Shown: positions 43,846 through 52,497, counted from the stretch's first letter. The stretch: 64,000 bases of DNA from Actinokineospora globicatena (GCF_024171945.1 NZ_JAMTCR010000003.1:424211-488210), one strand, 5' to 3'. Made by a program: numbers and translations. Notes: a model not told the origin generated them from the letters alone.

Positions 43846-44255
43846 CCGACGCCAACCTCGTCCTGGTCGTCGAGGACAGCGAGGTCGACCGCGAGGCCAT
43901 CGACCGCGCCCTGTCCCGCTCGCACCCGGAACTCCAACTCGAGTTCCTCCCCAACGGCAACGCCGTCCTCGACCGCCTCCGCGACCCGACCCGACCCCGC
44001 CCGGCCCTCATGTTCCTGGACTTGTCGATGCCCGGGGTGGACGGCTACGGCGTCCTGTCGTCTGTTCGCGCGGACCCCGCCTTCGCCGCGCTGACCATCA
44101 TCGTGCTGACCTCGTCGACGACTTCCGCAGACATCGAACGCTGCTACGCGGCTGGTGCGGACAGCTACATCTACAAGCCGGTGAACTTCGCTCTATTTAG
44201 GACAGTTCTGCAGGGGGCCGTGGACTACTGGCACTCGCTGCCTTCTCCGGACTGA
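43824..44255 (+). CDS. single-domain response regulator (Rcp1-like)
   Basis: 143 residues from GTG 43824, five bases after GGAGGA; GTG 43842, overlapping the phosphatase stop, is an alternative. The receiver has acidic Glu17-Asp18 (LVVEDSE), phosphoacceptor Asp66 (MFLDLSMPG), Thr96 (IVLTSST) and Lys118 (SYIYKPVN). There is no output domain, as in Rcp1-type partners of phytochrome kinases. It overlaps the phosphatase gene, so kinase, receiver and phosphatase probably form one signalling module. Confidence 0.9.
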   Translation: MDRTDSVTDANLVLVVEDSEVDREAIDRALSRSHPELQLEFLPNGNAVLDRLRDPTRPRPALMFLDLSMPGVDGYGVLSSVRADPAFAALTIIVLTSSTTSADIERCYAAGADSYIYKPVNFALFRTVLQGAVDYWHSLPSPD

Positions 44256-44331
44256 CTTTGGCTGCACTCGTCGAAATTCCGTCTTCTGGGTGACAGAAGT
44301 TATCCACATGTGGATCTCCGCAGGGGTCGGT

Positions 44332-44811
44332 TCAAGATCGACTGTCGGGGGGTCCTTGTAGACTGGACCAGGGCCGCCCCCCGGAGAGGGTGGGGGCTGG
44401 GCAGGGGTGGGACCGCGCGCGGGCGCGAAGCGGGGTTGTGGGGGTAAGAGCGCGGTCCTGGGTCTGCGTGACGGAGGCGCGATCCGGGGTCTGGTGGGCG
44501 GGAGTGGGATTCCGGGCTTCGGCCGAGACCTGGGCACGGGGTGTGGTTCTTGGTTGGGGGCCGCGAAGTGTTCCGGGGCCTGGGTGCTGGGCCTCGTCCG
44601 AGACCTGAGGTTCGGGTGTAGAGCTGGTCAGGCTGCTGCGAAGCGTTCGAGCGGCGTACCTGGGGTCTTCGTAGGGCTCGGGAAATGCCCCGGGCGCGCT
44701 CGTGACCAGGTCTGGCGGGAAGTAGCAGGCCGGGCGGTGGTCGCGTCTGCGGTTGGCTGCCGCTTTGACCGCGAGGTAGTCGAGTGGGGTCTCCCTGTGG
44801 GAGGTGGTCAC
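44332..44811 (-). CDS. doubtful proline-rich ORF
   Basis: A 159-codon minus-strand frame fills the 620-bp gap between the response regulator and the YCII gene. Its first 60 residues (TPLDYLAVKAAANRRRDHRP, DLVTSAPGAFPEPYEDPRYA) have a natural composition, but the rest is Pro/Thr/Arg-rich low complexity with repeating QVSxEAxxPxP units. It has a GTG start and no ribosome site. The plus strand of this gap carries no better gene. I keep it only as a candidate. Confidence 0.22.
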   Translation of the reverse strand: MTTSHRETPLDYLAVKAAANRRRDHRPACYFPPDLVTSAPGAFPEPYEDPRYAARTLRSSLTSSTPEPQVSDEAQHPGPGTLRGPQPRTTPRAQVSAEARNPTPAHQTPDRASVTQTQDRALTPTTPLRARARSHPCPAPTLSGGRPWSSLQGPPDSRS

Positions 44812-44875
44812 ATCGGGGTCGGGTCGGGGCTCATGGGTGTGTGCGAGCGACGCACAGGTCTATGAGGAGGACTGG

Positions 44876-45235
44876 ATGCAGTTTGTGTTGGTGATCTACC
44901 ACGGCACGACCCTGTTGCCGGGTACGCCGGAAGCGGGACGGGTGTCCGAGGCGGACAAGAAGGCCGCCTACGCCGACTACGTCGCGCTGAACGAGATGGA
45001 GAACTGGACTGGTGCGCCGCCGTTGGGTTTGCCGAAGGACGCGACGACGGTCACGGTGACCGACGGTGCGGCCGTGCGCACTGAGGGCCCGTGGCTCGGC
45101 CTCAGGCACGCGGTCGGCGGGTTCGCGGTGGTCGAGGCCGAGGACCTGGATGCCGCGATCGCGATCGCCGCCCGCGTCCCGCAGGCGCGGATGGGTGGCG
45201 CGGTCGAGGTGCGGCCGTCGGTCAAGTACTACTGA
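44876..45235 (+). CDS. YCII-related (DGPF-type) protein
   Basis: 119 residues from ATG 44876 with GAGGAGG just upstream. MQFVLVIYHGTTLLPGTPEA and the end ARVPQARMGGAVEVRPSVKYY match the YCII/PhnB-like DGPF family found beside ECF sigma-factor genes. Enzymatic role unknown. It is convergent with the ECF gene ending at 45284, a pairing that recurs in actinobacteria and suggests it is a target or modulator of that sigma factor. Confidence 0.85.
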   Translation: MQFVLVIYHGTTLLPGTPEAGRVSEADKKAAYADYVALNEMENWTGAPPLGLPKDATTVTVTDGAAVRTEGPWLGLRHAVGGFAVVEAEDLDAAIAIAARVPQARMGGAVEVRPSVKYY

Positions 45236-45283
45236 GGGGATGGGGCCCGGTGCGTCCGCGCCGGGCCCCGGACCACCGGTAGA

Positions 45284-46162
45284 TCAGTTCGGCTGGCCGA
45301 CGACAGCGGCAGCGACCTGGTGGACGCGGTCGGTGTCGCGGAGGACGTCGATCCTCGCGATCCGGTCGTCGGCGACGGTGAAGACCAGCACCGAGTAGGG
45401 CTGCTCGTCGCGGGTGATCAGCGCGCCGATCGCCCCGTTGACCAGGATGGGACGCAGCCTGCCGCCGCCGGGGACCCGCACCTGGTCCGCCACAGCCGCC
45501 GCACCGCGGACGACGCTCGCCGGTCGGTCTGCGCCGTGCTCGGTGCGCAGCGTGATGTCGGGATCGAGGACCTGGAGCAGGCCGTCGAAATCGGCCTGTC
45601 GAGCGGCCGCGTAGAAGGCGTCGACGACCTTCCGCTGCCGCGCTAGATCCGAATCGGGTCGCGGGACCTCGGCTCCGTTCACGCGGCGCCGCGCACGGCT
45701 GGCGAGCTGCCGTGCGGCGGCCGGAGTGCGACCGACGACGTCGGCGATGTCGGCGAAGGGCAGGTCGAACATGTCGTGCAGCACGAACGCCACCCGCTCA
45801 GCAGGCGCGAGCCGCTCCAGCACCACCAGCAGCGCCACCCCGAGCGCCTCGGCGAGCAGCACTTCCTGTTCGGGATCCAGATCGGCGTCGGAGACGATCA
45901 GCTCCGGCAGGTGTGCGTCGAACGGGACCTCGCGGCGACGCCGACGGGACCTCAACTGGTGCAGGCACTCCCGCGCGACGACGGTGGTCAACCACCCGCC
46001 GAGGTTGTCGATCCCCGACGATCCGGTCCGGCTCAACCGCACCCAGGCGTCCTGCACCGCGTCATCGGCCTCGGTCACCGACCCCAGCATTCGATACGCC
46101 ACGGCACGCAACCGGGGCCGCTCCCGCTCGAAGCGCTCGGCCAGCCACTCGTTCTCGTCCAC
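45284..46162 (-). CDS. ECF sigma factor with SnoaL-like C-terminal domain (ECF41/SigJ type)
   Basis: 292 residues from GTG 46162. Sigma region 2 shows FERERPRLRAVAYRMLGSVT and EADDAVQDAWVRLSR; region 4 shows LAPAERVAFVLHDMFDLPFA, DIADVVGRTPAAARQLASRA. A SnoaL/NTF2-like domain follows (about 180-290; VVDAFYAAARQADFDGLLQV), with GGGR matching the ECF41 DGGGR motif that tunes activity in place of an anti-sigma factor. No anti-sigma gene is adjacent. A YCII gene faces it. Confidence 0.9.
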   Translation of the reverse strand: MDENEWLAERFERERPRLRAVAYRMLGSVTEADDAVQDAWVRLSRTGSSGIDNLGGWLTTVVARECLHQLRSRRRRREVPFDAHLPELIVSDADLDPEQEVLLAEALGVALLVVLERLAPAERVAFVLHDMFDLPFADIADVVGRTPAAARQLASRARRRVNGAEVPRPDSDLARQRKVVDAFYAAARQADFDGLLQVLDPDITLRTEHGADRPASVVRGAAAVADQVRVPGGGRLRPILVNGAIGALITRDEQPYSVLVFTVADDRIARIDVLRDTDRVHQVAAAVVGQPN

Positions 46163-46325
46163 CGGTCACACCGTCCCATCGTCACGACTCACCGACTTGA
46201 GCCACCGCCACCCTCGGATGTGACAGCTGGAGCGCGCGCACGCCGGGGATTCCGCTAACCGGGGAAATCAAGGCAGGGCTACGACGAGCTCGTCGCGTGC
46301 CGCTCGGGCGGTCCCGGACCGGCGG

Positions 46326-48227
46326 TCAGCAGGTGCCGCAGCAGGTGGGGGTGATGGCAGGGAGTGGGGTGGTTCGGGCGGCGCGGATGGCGTTGAGGAT
46401 GACCAGGACTTCGGCCAGTTCGTGGATGAGGACGACTGAGGCCAGGCCGAGGGTGCCCAGGGCGGCGATGGGGATGAGGACGGTGATGATCGCCAGGGAG
46501 AGGGTGATGTTCTGCAGCATGATGCGCCGGGCCTGGCGGGCGTGGGTGACCACTTGGGGTAGGTGGCGCAGGTCGGTGCCCATGAGGGCGATGTCGGCGG
46601 TCTCGATGGCGACGTCGGTGCCCATGGCGCCCATGGCGATGCCGACGTCGGCGGTGGCCAGGGCGGGGGCGTCGTTGACGCCGTCGCCGACCATGGCCAC
46701 GGGGCGGAGGTCGGTGATCAGGGCTGCCTTGGCCTCGGGCAGCAGATCGGCGTGCACCGTGGAGATCCCGGCGGATCTGGCCAGTGCTGTCGCCGTGCGG
46801 GTGTTGTCGCCGGTGAGCATCGTGGTGGTGAGGCCGAGGTCGTGGAGTCGGGTGATGACCTCGGGTGCCTCGGGGCGCAGTTCGTCGCGGATGGCGATGG
46901 CGCCGAGCAGGGTGTCGTCGCGTTCGACGAGGACGACGGTCGCACCTGCCGCCTGGAGTCGATCGACCTCTCCACTCAACGCGCCCGGCGCGATCCAACC
47001 GGGCTTCCCCAGCCGCACGGCGTGACCATCGCGCGTGCCGCGCAGACCGTGGCCGGGGATCGCGGTGACGTCGGTGGCAGGCCGTGCCCCATCGGCGGCG
47101 GCCAGGATGGCCCGCGCCAACGGGTGTTCGCTGCGGGCCTCGAGGGCGGCGGCCGTGGCCAGCACGTCGGCGCCGTCCACGGCGATGATCTCGATGACCC
47201 GCGGCTCGTTGCGGGTCAACGTGCCGGTCTTGTCCAAGGCGATCGCGCCGATCCGGCCCAGTTCCCCCAGCGCGGCACCGCCCTTGACCAACGCGCCGTG
47301 CCTGCTCGCCGCACCCACGGCCGCGACGACGGTCAGCGGCACCGAGATGGCCAACGCACACGGAGACGCGGCGACCAGCACCACCAACGCCCGCTCCACC
47401 CACACCGCCGGATCGCCGAGCAGCGACCCGATACCCGCGACAACGGCGGCCAGCACCATGATCGCGGGGACGAGCGGCCGGGCGATCCGGTCGGCCAGGC
47501 GCTGACCGACGCCCTTGCGCTCCTGCGCCTGCTCGACGACGTGCACGATCCGCGCCAGCGACGACTCCGCGGCCCGCGCGGTCACCTCCACCTCGACCGC
47601 GCCGCCCCCGTTGATGGCGCCCGCGTGCACGACCGCGCCGACGCCTGCCTCGACCGGCACGGACTCGCCGGTGATCGCGGACAGGTCCAGGCTGGTGCGC
47701 CCGGCCCGGATCACCCCGTCGGTGGCCACGCGCTCCCCCGGGCGCAGCACCAGCCGGTCCCCCACGACCAGGTCAGCCGGGGCGATCTCCACCTCGGCGC
47801 CGCCACGCAACACCGACGCGGTCGACGGGACGAGATCCAGCAAGGCACGCAGACCGCGCCGGGTTCTGGCGACCGCGTGGTGCTCCAAGCCCTCGGCGAC
47901 GGAGAACAGCACGCCCAACATGGCGGCCTCGGTGTACTGCCCGAGTGCGACGGCACCGATGGCCGCGATGGTCATCAGGGTGCCCACGCCGATCCGCCCC
48001 CGGGCGAGACCGCGCAACACCCCCGGTACGAACGTGGCCGCGCCGACGGCCGCGGAGGCGAGCCCCAACCCGTCGCCGACCAGACCATCCCCTACGAGCA
48101 GGGCGACCCCGAGCAGCACCGCCGCCACCGCCGCGAACTGGAGGTCGCGGACGTGCCACCACCGACTCGGCTCCGGTACCGGCTCCTCGCCTCGGTCCCG
48201 CTCCGGACCGCAGCACTCGTCAGCCAC
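46326..48227 (-). CDS. heavy-metal P1B-type ATPase with SPC motif
   Basis: 633 residues from the GTG complementary to 48225-48227, with GGAGGGG upstream and the ArsR stop one base away. LDLSAITGESVPVE is the actuator, DKTGTLT (about 332) the phosphorylation site, MVGDGVNDAPALA the hinge. The transmembrane metal motif is SPC (ASPCALAIS, about 290) rather than CPC, and the sixth helix has HELAEVL; this points to the P1B-4 group (Co/Ni/Fe, CtpD/CoaT-like) more than to Zn/Cd pumps. There is no N-terminal HMA domain, but DECCGP at the start and TCCGTC at the end are cysteine metal sites. It exports metal under control of the coupled ArsR sensor. Confidence 0.87.
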   Translation of the reverse strand: MADECCGPERDRGEEPVPEPSRWWHVRDLQFAAVAAVLLGVALLVGDGLVGDGLGLASAAVGAATFVPGVLRGLARGRIGVGTLMTIAAIGAVALGQYTEAAMLGVLFSVAEGLEHHAVARTRRGLRALLDLVPSTASVLRGGAEVEIAPADLVVGDRLVLRPGERVATDGVIRAGRTSLDLSAITGESVPVEAGVGAVVHAGAINGGGAVEVEVTARAAESSLARIVHVVEQAQERKGVGQRLADRIARPLVPAIMVLAAVVAGIGSLLGDPAVWVERALVVLVAASPCALAISVPLTVVAAVGAASRHGALVKGGAALGELGRIGAIALDKTGTLTRNEPRVIEIIAVDGADVLATAAALEARSEHPLARAILAAADGARPATDVTAIPGHGLRGTRDGHAVRLGKPGWIAPGALSGEVDRLQAAGATVVLVERDDTLLGAIAIRDELRPEAPEVITRLHDLGLTTTMLTGDNTRTATALARSAGISTVHADLLPEAKAALITDLRPVAMVGDGVNDAPALATADVGIAMGAMGTDVAIETADIALMGTDLRHLPQVVTHARQARRIMLQNITLSLAIITVLIPIAALGTLGLASVVLIHELAEVLVILNAIRAARTTPLPAITPTCCGTC

Positions 48228-48228
48228 G

Positions 48229-48588
48229 TCACCCCTCCGCGGGCACGGAATCGCCGAGCACAACGGCGACCAACGCACTGCCCCTGCTGGTCAGCGCGTA
48301 CATCACCATCCGGCCGTCCCGGCGCGACGCCACCAGACCGGCGACCTTGAGCTGCCGCAGGTGGTGCGACACGAGGTTCTGCGCGTGCCCCACCACCCAC
48401 GCGATGTCGCACACGCACAGCTCGTGCCCGGACGCGAGAGCGGCGGCGATGGTCAACCGGGTCGGGTCGCCCAGCGCCCGCGCACCCACCGCGGCCGTCT
48501 CCACGGCGGGCAGGGGCAGCAGGCCAGCGCGGATCTCCTCGGCTTGCGGGAGGTCCAGGCACAGCAGGTCGCAGGAGTCGCCAGTCAT
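48229..48588 (-). CDS. ArsR/SmtB-family metal-sensing repressor
   Basis: 119 residues from ATG 48588. The winged helix contains ALGDPTRLTIAAALASGHEL, VSHHLRQLKVAGLVASRRDG. Metal-binding candidates are the N-terminal CDLLC and the ELCVCD motif at the recognition-helix approach, as in CadC/CmtR-type sensors. The dyad at 48586-48615 over its start is the likely operator, and the P-type ATPase starts one base after its stop. Metal binding releases the repressor and induces the pump. Confidence 0.88.
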   Translation of the reverse strand: MTGDSCDLLCLDLPQAEEIRAGLLPLPAVETAAVGARALGDPTRLTIAAALASGHELCVCDIAWVVGHAQNLVSHHLRQLKVAGLVASRRDGRMVMYALTSRGSALVAVVLGDSVPAEG

Positions 48589-48615
48589 GTCAACATCCTA
48601 ACTGGCGTTGATATG
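48586..48615. promoter_or_regulatory. ArsR operator over the metal-pump operon start
   Basis: CATGTCAAC (48586-48594) and GTTGATATG (48607-48615) pair at 8 of 9 positions round a 12-nt spacer, typical of ArsR-family sites. It covers the ATG of the ArsR gene, so the transcript may be almost leaderless. Confidence 0.65.
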
Positions 48616-48637
48616 TCCGCGCGGGTTCAGCGCGGGC

Positions 48638-50203
48638 TCACCCGAGTTCGGCCAGGTACGCCGCCCGCAGTGCCGAGCGCTGGCGTTTCCCGCTCGACGT
48701 CCTCGGCAGCCGCCGCCGGATGACCACGTCGGCGAGCGAGAGCCCGAACGCCTGCCGGACAGCGGTGGCGACCTCGGTCCGCAACCCCGGCCACTGCTCA
48801 TCCCGGGCGCGGGTCTCGACCACCGCCACCACCGACTCCGTGACGCCGTCGTCGGTGGCGTAGGAGAAGACGGCGCTGGAGCCGGGACCGACGAGCGGGT
48901 GCTGCTCGACGACCTCCTCCACGTCGTAGGGCGGCAGGTTGCGGCCCCGCACGATCAGCAGTTCCTTGACCCGGCCGACCACGAACAGGTCCCCGTCGTC
49001 GAGCAGGCCGAGGTCGCCCGTGTCGTGCCACCCGTCCACCGGCGCCCGTGGTCCCTCGACGGTCAGGTACCCGGCCATCACCGAGTCCCCGCGCACGTGG
49101 ATGGTCCCGACCGCGCCCGGCGCGACAGGTGCGCCTCCCGCGTCGAGCAGCCGGAGTTCCGTCCCCGGCACCGGGCGCCCGCACGAGACGAGCCGCCTGC
49201 CCTCGAACGGGGTCGTCCGCACCCGGCCGAAGTCGTTGCGCTCGGACGACCGCAGCGCCACGGTGGTGGCCAGCACGGTCTCGGCCATGCCGTAGCACGG
49301 GACCAGCACGTCGTCGGCCAACCCGGCGCCGGTGAACGCGTCGCGGAACGAGCGCAGCGCCGACACCGGGATCGGTTCCGCACCCACGTAGGCCTGGCGC
49401 AGCGCGGAGAGGTCCAGCCCCGGATCAGGCCGCGCGATGTGCCGGTCGGCCGCGGTCCGGTAGGCGAACGGCGGGGCGGCGGTGAGGGTGGCCCGCCGGG
49501 CGGCCATGTGGCGCGGCCACGACGTCGGATCGCGCAGGAACGCCGTCGGCGCCATCAAGTCCAGGTCGAGATCGGTGCTGAGCGCGAGCAGCACCTGGAC
49601 CAGGCCCATGTCGTGGTACAGCGGGAGCCAGCTCAGGACCCGGTCGCGCCCCGCCTCAGCGCCGGAGGTCGTGCGCAGCGCCCCCAGGTTGGCGGCGACG
49701 TTGGCGTGGGTGAGGACCACGGCCTTGGGCGCGGAGGTCGATCCCGAGGTGAGCTGGATGTGGTGGGTCTGCTCGGGAGCCGGCTCGGGGAAGTCGTCCC
49801 ACCGCGGCGTCGGTCCACGTCGCAGATCGGCGACCGTGACCGCGTTGTCGATGTGCGCGGACGTGGCCACCACAAGCCCCGGGCGGATCACCTCGATCGC
49901 CGCGCGGACGTGGCGGGTCCCGGCCGAGTTCGGGTCCGCCGGGTTGGTCGGCGCGGCCACCGTGCACGGCGCGACCCCGGCCAGCAGGCAGCCCACCAGC
50001 ACGACGAGGTGGTCGAGACCGGTCGGGACGACCAGCACCGCCCGGTCCCCCGGCCCCAACCCCCGCTCCGCCAGGGCACCGGCGACCGCGCGGGCGTCGT
50101 CGAACAGGTCCTGCCCGGTCGTGGCGGCCAGTGGGCTGACCGAGTCGAGCAGGCCGACCCGGGACCGGGTCGTGCGGCCGATCGCGCGGTAGTCGACGAT
50201 CAC
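48638..50203 (-). CDS. fatty-acyl-AMP ligase-like adenylating enzyme (FAAL)
   Basis: 521 residues from a GTG overlapping the ACP stop (GTGA). ANL motifs: IQLTSGSTSAPKAVVLTHANV (P-loop), LSWLPLYHDMGLVQ, VPCYGMAETVLATTV, WHDTGDLGLLDDGDLFVVGR and the lysine segment RLPRTSSGKRQRS. 'SGSTSAPKxVxxTHxN' and 'LPLYHDMGL' are FAAL hallmarks; such enzymes load acyl chains onto an ACP via acyl-AMP rather than CoA. The ACP gene immediately upstream is the obvious acceptor. Last gene of the U32 operon. Confidence 0.88.
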   Translation of the reverse strand: MIVDYRAIGRTTRSRVGLLDSVSPLAATTGQDLFDDARAVAGALAERGLGPGDRAVLVVPTGLDHLVVLVGCLLAGVAPCTVAAPTNPADPNSAGTRHVRAAIEVIRPGLVVATSAHIDNAVTVADLRRGPTPRWDDFPEPAPEQTHHIQLTSGSTSAPKAVVLTHANVAANLGALRTTSGAEAGRDRVLSWLPLYHDMGLVQVLLALSTDLDLDLMAPTAFLRDPTSWPRHMAARRATLTAAPPFAYRTAADRHIARPDPGLDLSALRQAYVGAEPIPVSALRSFRDAFTGAGLADDVLVPCYGMAETVLATTVALRSSERNDFGRVRTTPFEGRRLVSCGRPVPGTELRLLDAGGAPVAPGAVGTIHVRGDSVMAGYLTVEGPRAPVDGWHDTGDLGLLDDGDLFVVGRVKELLIVRGRNLPPYDVEEVVEQHPLVGPGSSAVFSYATDDGVTESVVAVVETRARDEQWPGLRTEVATAVRQAFGLSLADVVIRRRLPRTSSGKRQRSALRAAYLAELG

Positions 50204-50502
50204 CCCGCGGCCCGCTTCCGCTCCTGCTTGGCCAGCGCCTTGGCGCGCACGTGGTCGACGACCTCGCCGACGGTGGTGAACGCGAAGGCCTGCTCGTCGG
50301 AGATGAACACGCGGAACCGGTCCTCGATCCGGGTCATCAGCTCCAGCAGTGCGGCCGAGTCGATCGGCAGGCTCAGCAGCGGCGTGGTCAGGTCCACCGC
50401 GGCCAGGTCGACCTTGGCCAGGTCCGCCGGGGCGAGCACCCGCGGCAGCACCGCGCGCAGTTCGTCGACGACGGCCTCGGCGGTCGGGATCGTGCTGGTC
50501 AT
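50200..50502 (-). CDS. acyl carrier protein
   Basis: 100 residues from ATG 50502 with GGAGGA eight bases upstream. Ser49 in LPIDSAALLELMTRIEDRF is the phosphopantetheine site (DS motif). It sits between the flavoprotein gene and the acyl-AMP ligase gene, overlapping the latter, so it probably carries the acyl substrate on which the operon's oxidative enzymes act. Confidence 0.87.
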   Translation of the reverse strand: MTSTIPTAEAVVDELRAVLPRVLAPADLAKVDLAAVDLTTPLLSLPIDSAALLELMTRIEDRFRVFISDEQAFAFTTVGEVVDHVRAKALAKQERKRAAG

Positions 50503-50520
50503 GTCCGTGGTCCTCCGGTG

Positions 50521-51681
50521 TCAGGTCGAGCGGATGTCCATGCCGAGCGCGGCCTTGCCGATCAGGTCACGCAGCGCGCCGAGGTTGGCGCCCATGACCG
50601 CCCCGGCCCTGGCGTCGCGGTAGTGGCGCTCCATCGGGTTCGAGCGCAGGAACCCCTGCCCGCCGGTCACCTGCATCGCGGTGTCGGCGACGGCGATGGC
50701 GGCGGTGTTGCACAGGTACTTGGCCATGTTCATCGCGGGCAGCGCCTCCATCGGGTCCGCCTCCGCCGTGGCCGCCGCGTGCAGCAGGGCCAGGTGGGCC
50801 GCGTGGACGGTCGTGGTCATCTCCGCGACCTGGAAGCGGACCCCTTGGTAGGCGGCGAGGTTGGCTCCGGTGTCGGCGTGCACCCGAGCGCCGACGTGCG
50901 TGGTCGCGAAGCCGTAGGCGGCGCGGGCGACACCGAGGGACGCGGCGGCGAGACCGAGCACCAGCGCGGGCAGGGCGTGGCCGAGCAGCGGCATGCCCCC
51001 GCCCGGACCGCCGACGCACAGCCGGTCGGGCACCGAGCAGTCCAGCAGGACGGTGTTGGCGCTGTTGGCCCGCATCCCCATGGCGTCCCAGGTCTCTTTC
51101 ACCGTGAGACCCGGGGTGTCGGCGGGCAGCAGGAACATCGACTGGGCGCGGCGGAAGTCCGGCTCGCCGGAGTTGGTGTTGACCAGGTAGTGGTCGACGT
51201 GGCCCGCGCCGGTGCAGAACGCCTTGGTGCCGATCAGGCCGAACCCGCCCTCGTGCGGGACGGCGCGCAGCCGGGGGTTGAGGATGTTGCCGCCGGTGCC
51301 GGGCTCGGAGAACCCCCACGAGATCAGCTCGCCCCGGGTGAGCACACCGGTGAGCACCTCGCGAGAGGTCTCGTCGCCCGCCGCAGCCAGCAGCCGGGTG
51401 GCGCCGCAGTGCATGGCGAGGATCAACGCGGTCGACCCGCAGGCCTCGGCCAACTCGGCGATGGCCAGCGCGTACCCGACCATGTCCGCGCCGACTCCGC
51501 CGTGCTCGCTCGGGATGAGCAACCCGAGCAGCCCGGTGTCCGCGAGGTCGGTGAAGTTCGCCGCGGGGAACTCGCCGGTGCGGTCGTGCTCGGCCGCGCG
51601 GGGGGCGAGGATCCGCTTGGCGGCGGCGCGGGCCTGGTCGACGATGTCTTGCTGGTGGGGGTCGAGGGTGAAGTCGACCAC
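50521..51681 (-). CDS. acyl-CoA dehydrogenase-like flavoprotein lacking the usual catalytic Glu
   Basis: 386 residues from GTG 51681 after GGAGGG. The ACAD fold is clear: SEHGGVGADMVGYALAIAEL, WGFSEPGTGGNILNPR (FAD/substrate loop), WDAMGMRANSANTVLLDC and VTGGQGFLRSNPMERHYRDA. In ordinary members a Glu follows at IYEGT; here the aligned stretch is AVMGAN with Gly364, and helix G (PALVLGLAAASLGVARAA) has no Glu either. It might still desaturate using another base, or be a class D-like flavin monooxygenase fed by a reductase such as 57630-58139. Substrate is probably the acyl-ACP of the operon. Confidence 0.84.
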   Translation of the reverse strand: MVDFTLDPHQQDIVDQARAAAKRILAPRAAEHDRTGEFPAANFTDLADTGLLGLLIPSEHGGVGADMVGYALAIAELAEACGSTALILAMHCGATRLLAAAGDETSREVLTGVLTRGELISWGFSEPGTGGNILNPRLRAVPHEGGFGLIGTKAFCTGAGHVDHYLVNTNSGEPDFRRAQSMFLLPADTPGLTVKETWDAMGMRANSANTVLLDCSVPDRLCVGGPGGGMPLLGHALPALVLGLAAASLGVARAAYGFATTHVGARVHADTGANLAAYQGVRFQVAEMTTTVHAAHLALLHAAATAEADPMEALPAMNMAKYLCNTAAIAVADTAMQVTGGQGFLRSNPMERHYRDARAGAVMGANLGALRDLIGKAALGMDIRST

Positions 51682-51690
51682 GGGTCCCTC

Positions 51691-52488
51691 CTAGGGTCGC
51701 GCGGCGCGCAGGGCGGTGACCCGCTCGGCGAGCGCCGCGCCGGGGTGCCAACGGGCGTCGATGATCTGGTAGTCGGTGACCGGTGAGCCGGTCGTGCGCT
51801 GGTATACGCCGTTGCCCCAGACGGTCAGCTCGAGTGCGCGCGTTCCGGTGGGCAGCGGTTCGCGGTGCCCGTGCACGAGCTTCCAGCGAGACGCGGCGGT
51901 GATGGTGCGCGGCGCGTCGCACAGCGGTCGGCAGTCCGGTGGACCGGTGCGCGCGTGCCGGGCGGTCGGGCAGGACCGTCCAAACGCGACCGGGACCGCG
52001 TCGAGCACCTGACGCACGCGGTGGGCCGCGATGCCCGCCAACTGCATGTCCAGGTCCACTTCGACCTGGTCGATGCCGAGGGTGTCGACCAGCGCGACGT
52101 CGATCACCGGGGCGACCGGGCCGGTGGCGGCCACGGCACCGTTGTGCGCGCGCTGCCGGGTCAGGCCCAGTCCCGCGACGAGCGTGCACCCGCTGCCGGA
52201 CAGGGCGATCGCGGTGCCGAGGTCGTTCACGGTGACCGTCGTCGGGCCGTCGCCTAGCACCGCCATCGCCCGTTCGACGACGGTGTCGGCGGTGCGCGGC
52301 CAGGCGATCGGCGACACGACGACGACCTGCTTGCCCGCGTCCCGCACGGCGTCGGCGGCTCGGCGCAGCACGTCGAGGTCGGGTGCCTTGGTCAGGCACC
52401 CCTCCTGGCCGAGACCGACGGCGTCGACGGGCAACCGGAGCACCTCGGCCAGGTCGTCCACTGTGGAGAGCCGGATCTCGGTGGTCAT
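51691..52488 (-). CDS. U32 protein, UbiV-like [4Fe-4S] subunit
   Basis: 265 residues from ATG 52488 with GAGGTGAGG upstream. TTVTVNDLGTAIAL matches the VxVNDLG core of UbiV, and cysteines 31, 173, 186 and 190 reproduce the spacing C-(far)-C-x12-C-x3-C recalled for the UbiV cluster ligands (E. coli C39, C180, C193, C197). UbiV with UbiU performs oxygen-independent hydroxylation in ubiquinone synthesis. Actinomycetes use menaquinone and there are no ubi genes here, so another substrate is likely. The UbiU-like partner is encoded immediately upstream. Confidence 0.78.
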   Translation of the reverse strand: MTTEIRLSTVDDLAEVLRLPVDAVGLGQEGCLTKAPDLDVLRRAADAVRDAGKQVVVVSPIAWPRTADTVVERAMAVLGDGPTTVTVNDLGTAIALSGSGCTLVAGLGLTRQRAHNGAVAATGPVAPVIDVALVDTLGIDQVEVDLDMQLAGIAAHRVRQVLDAVPVAFGRSCPTARHARTGPPDCRPLCDAPRTITAASRWKLVHGHREPLPTGTRALELTVWGNGVYQRTTGSPVTDYQIIDARWHPGAALAERVTALRAARP

Positions 52489-52497
52489 GCCCTCACC

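Noticed and set aside
44256-44331. Terminator after the response regulator gene
   Set aside because: No stable stem-loop could be found by eye in the 76 bases after the stop codon.
46563-48350. 595-codon plus-strand frame opposite the metal ATPase
   Set aside because: Shadow of the ATPase and ArsR genes; Gly/Asp/His/Arg-rich without motifs.
48608-50623. 671-codon plus-strand frame opposite the FAAL and ACP genes
   Set aside because: The minus strand has complete ANL and ACP motifs; this frame is Arg/Gly/Val-rich noise.
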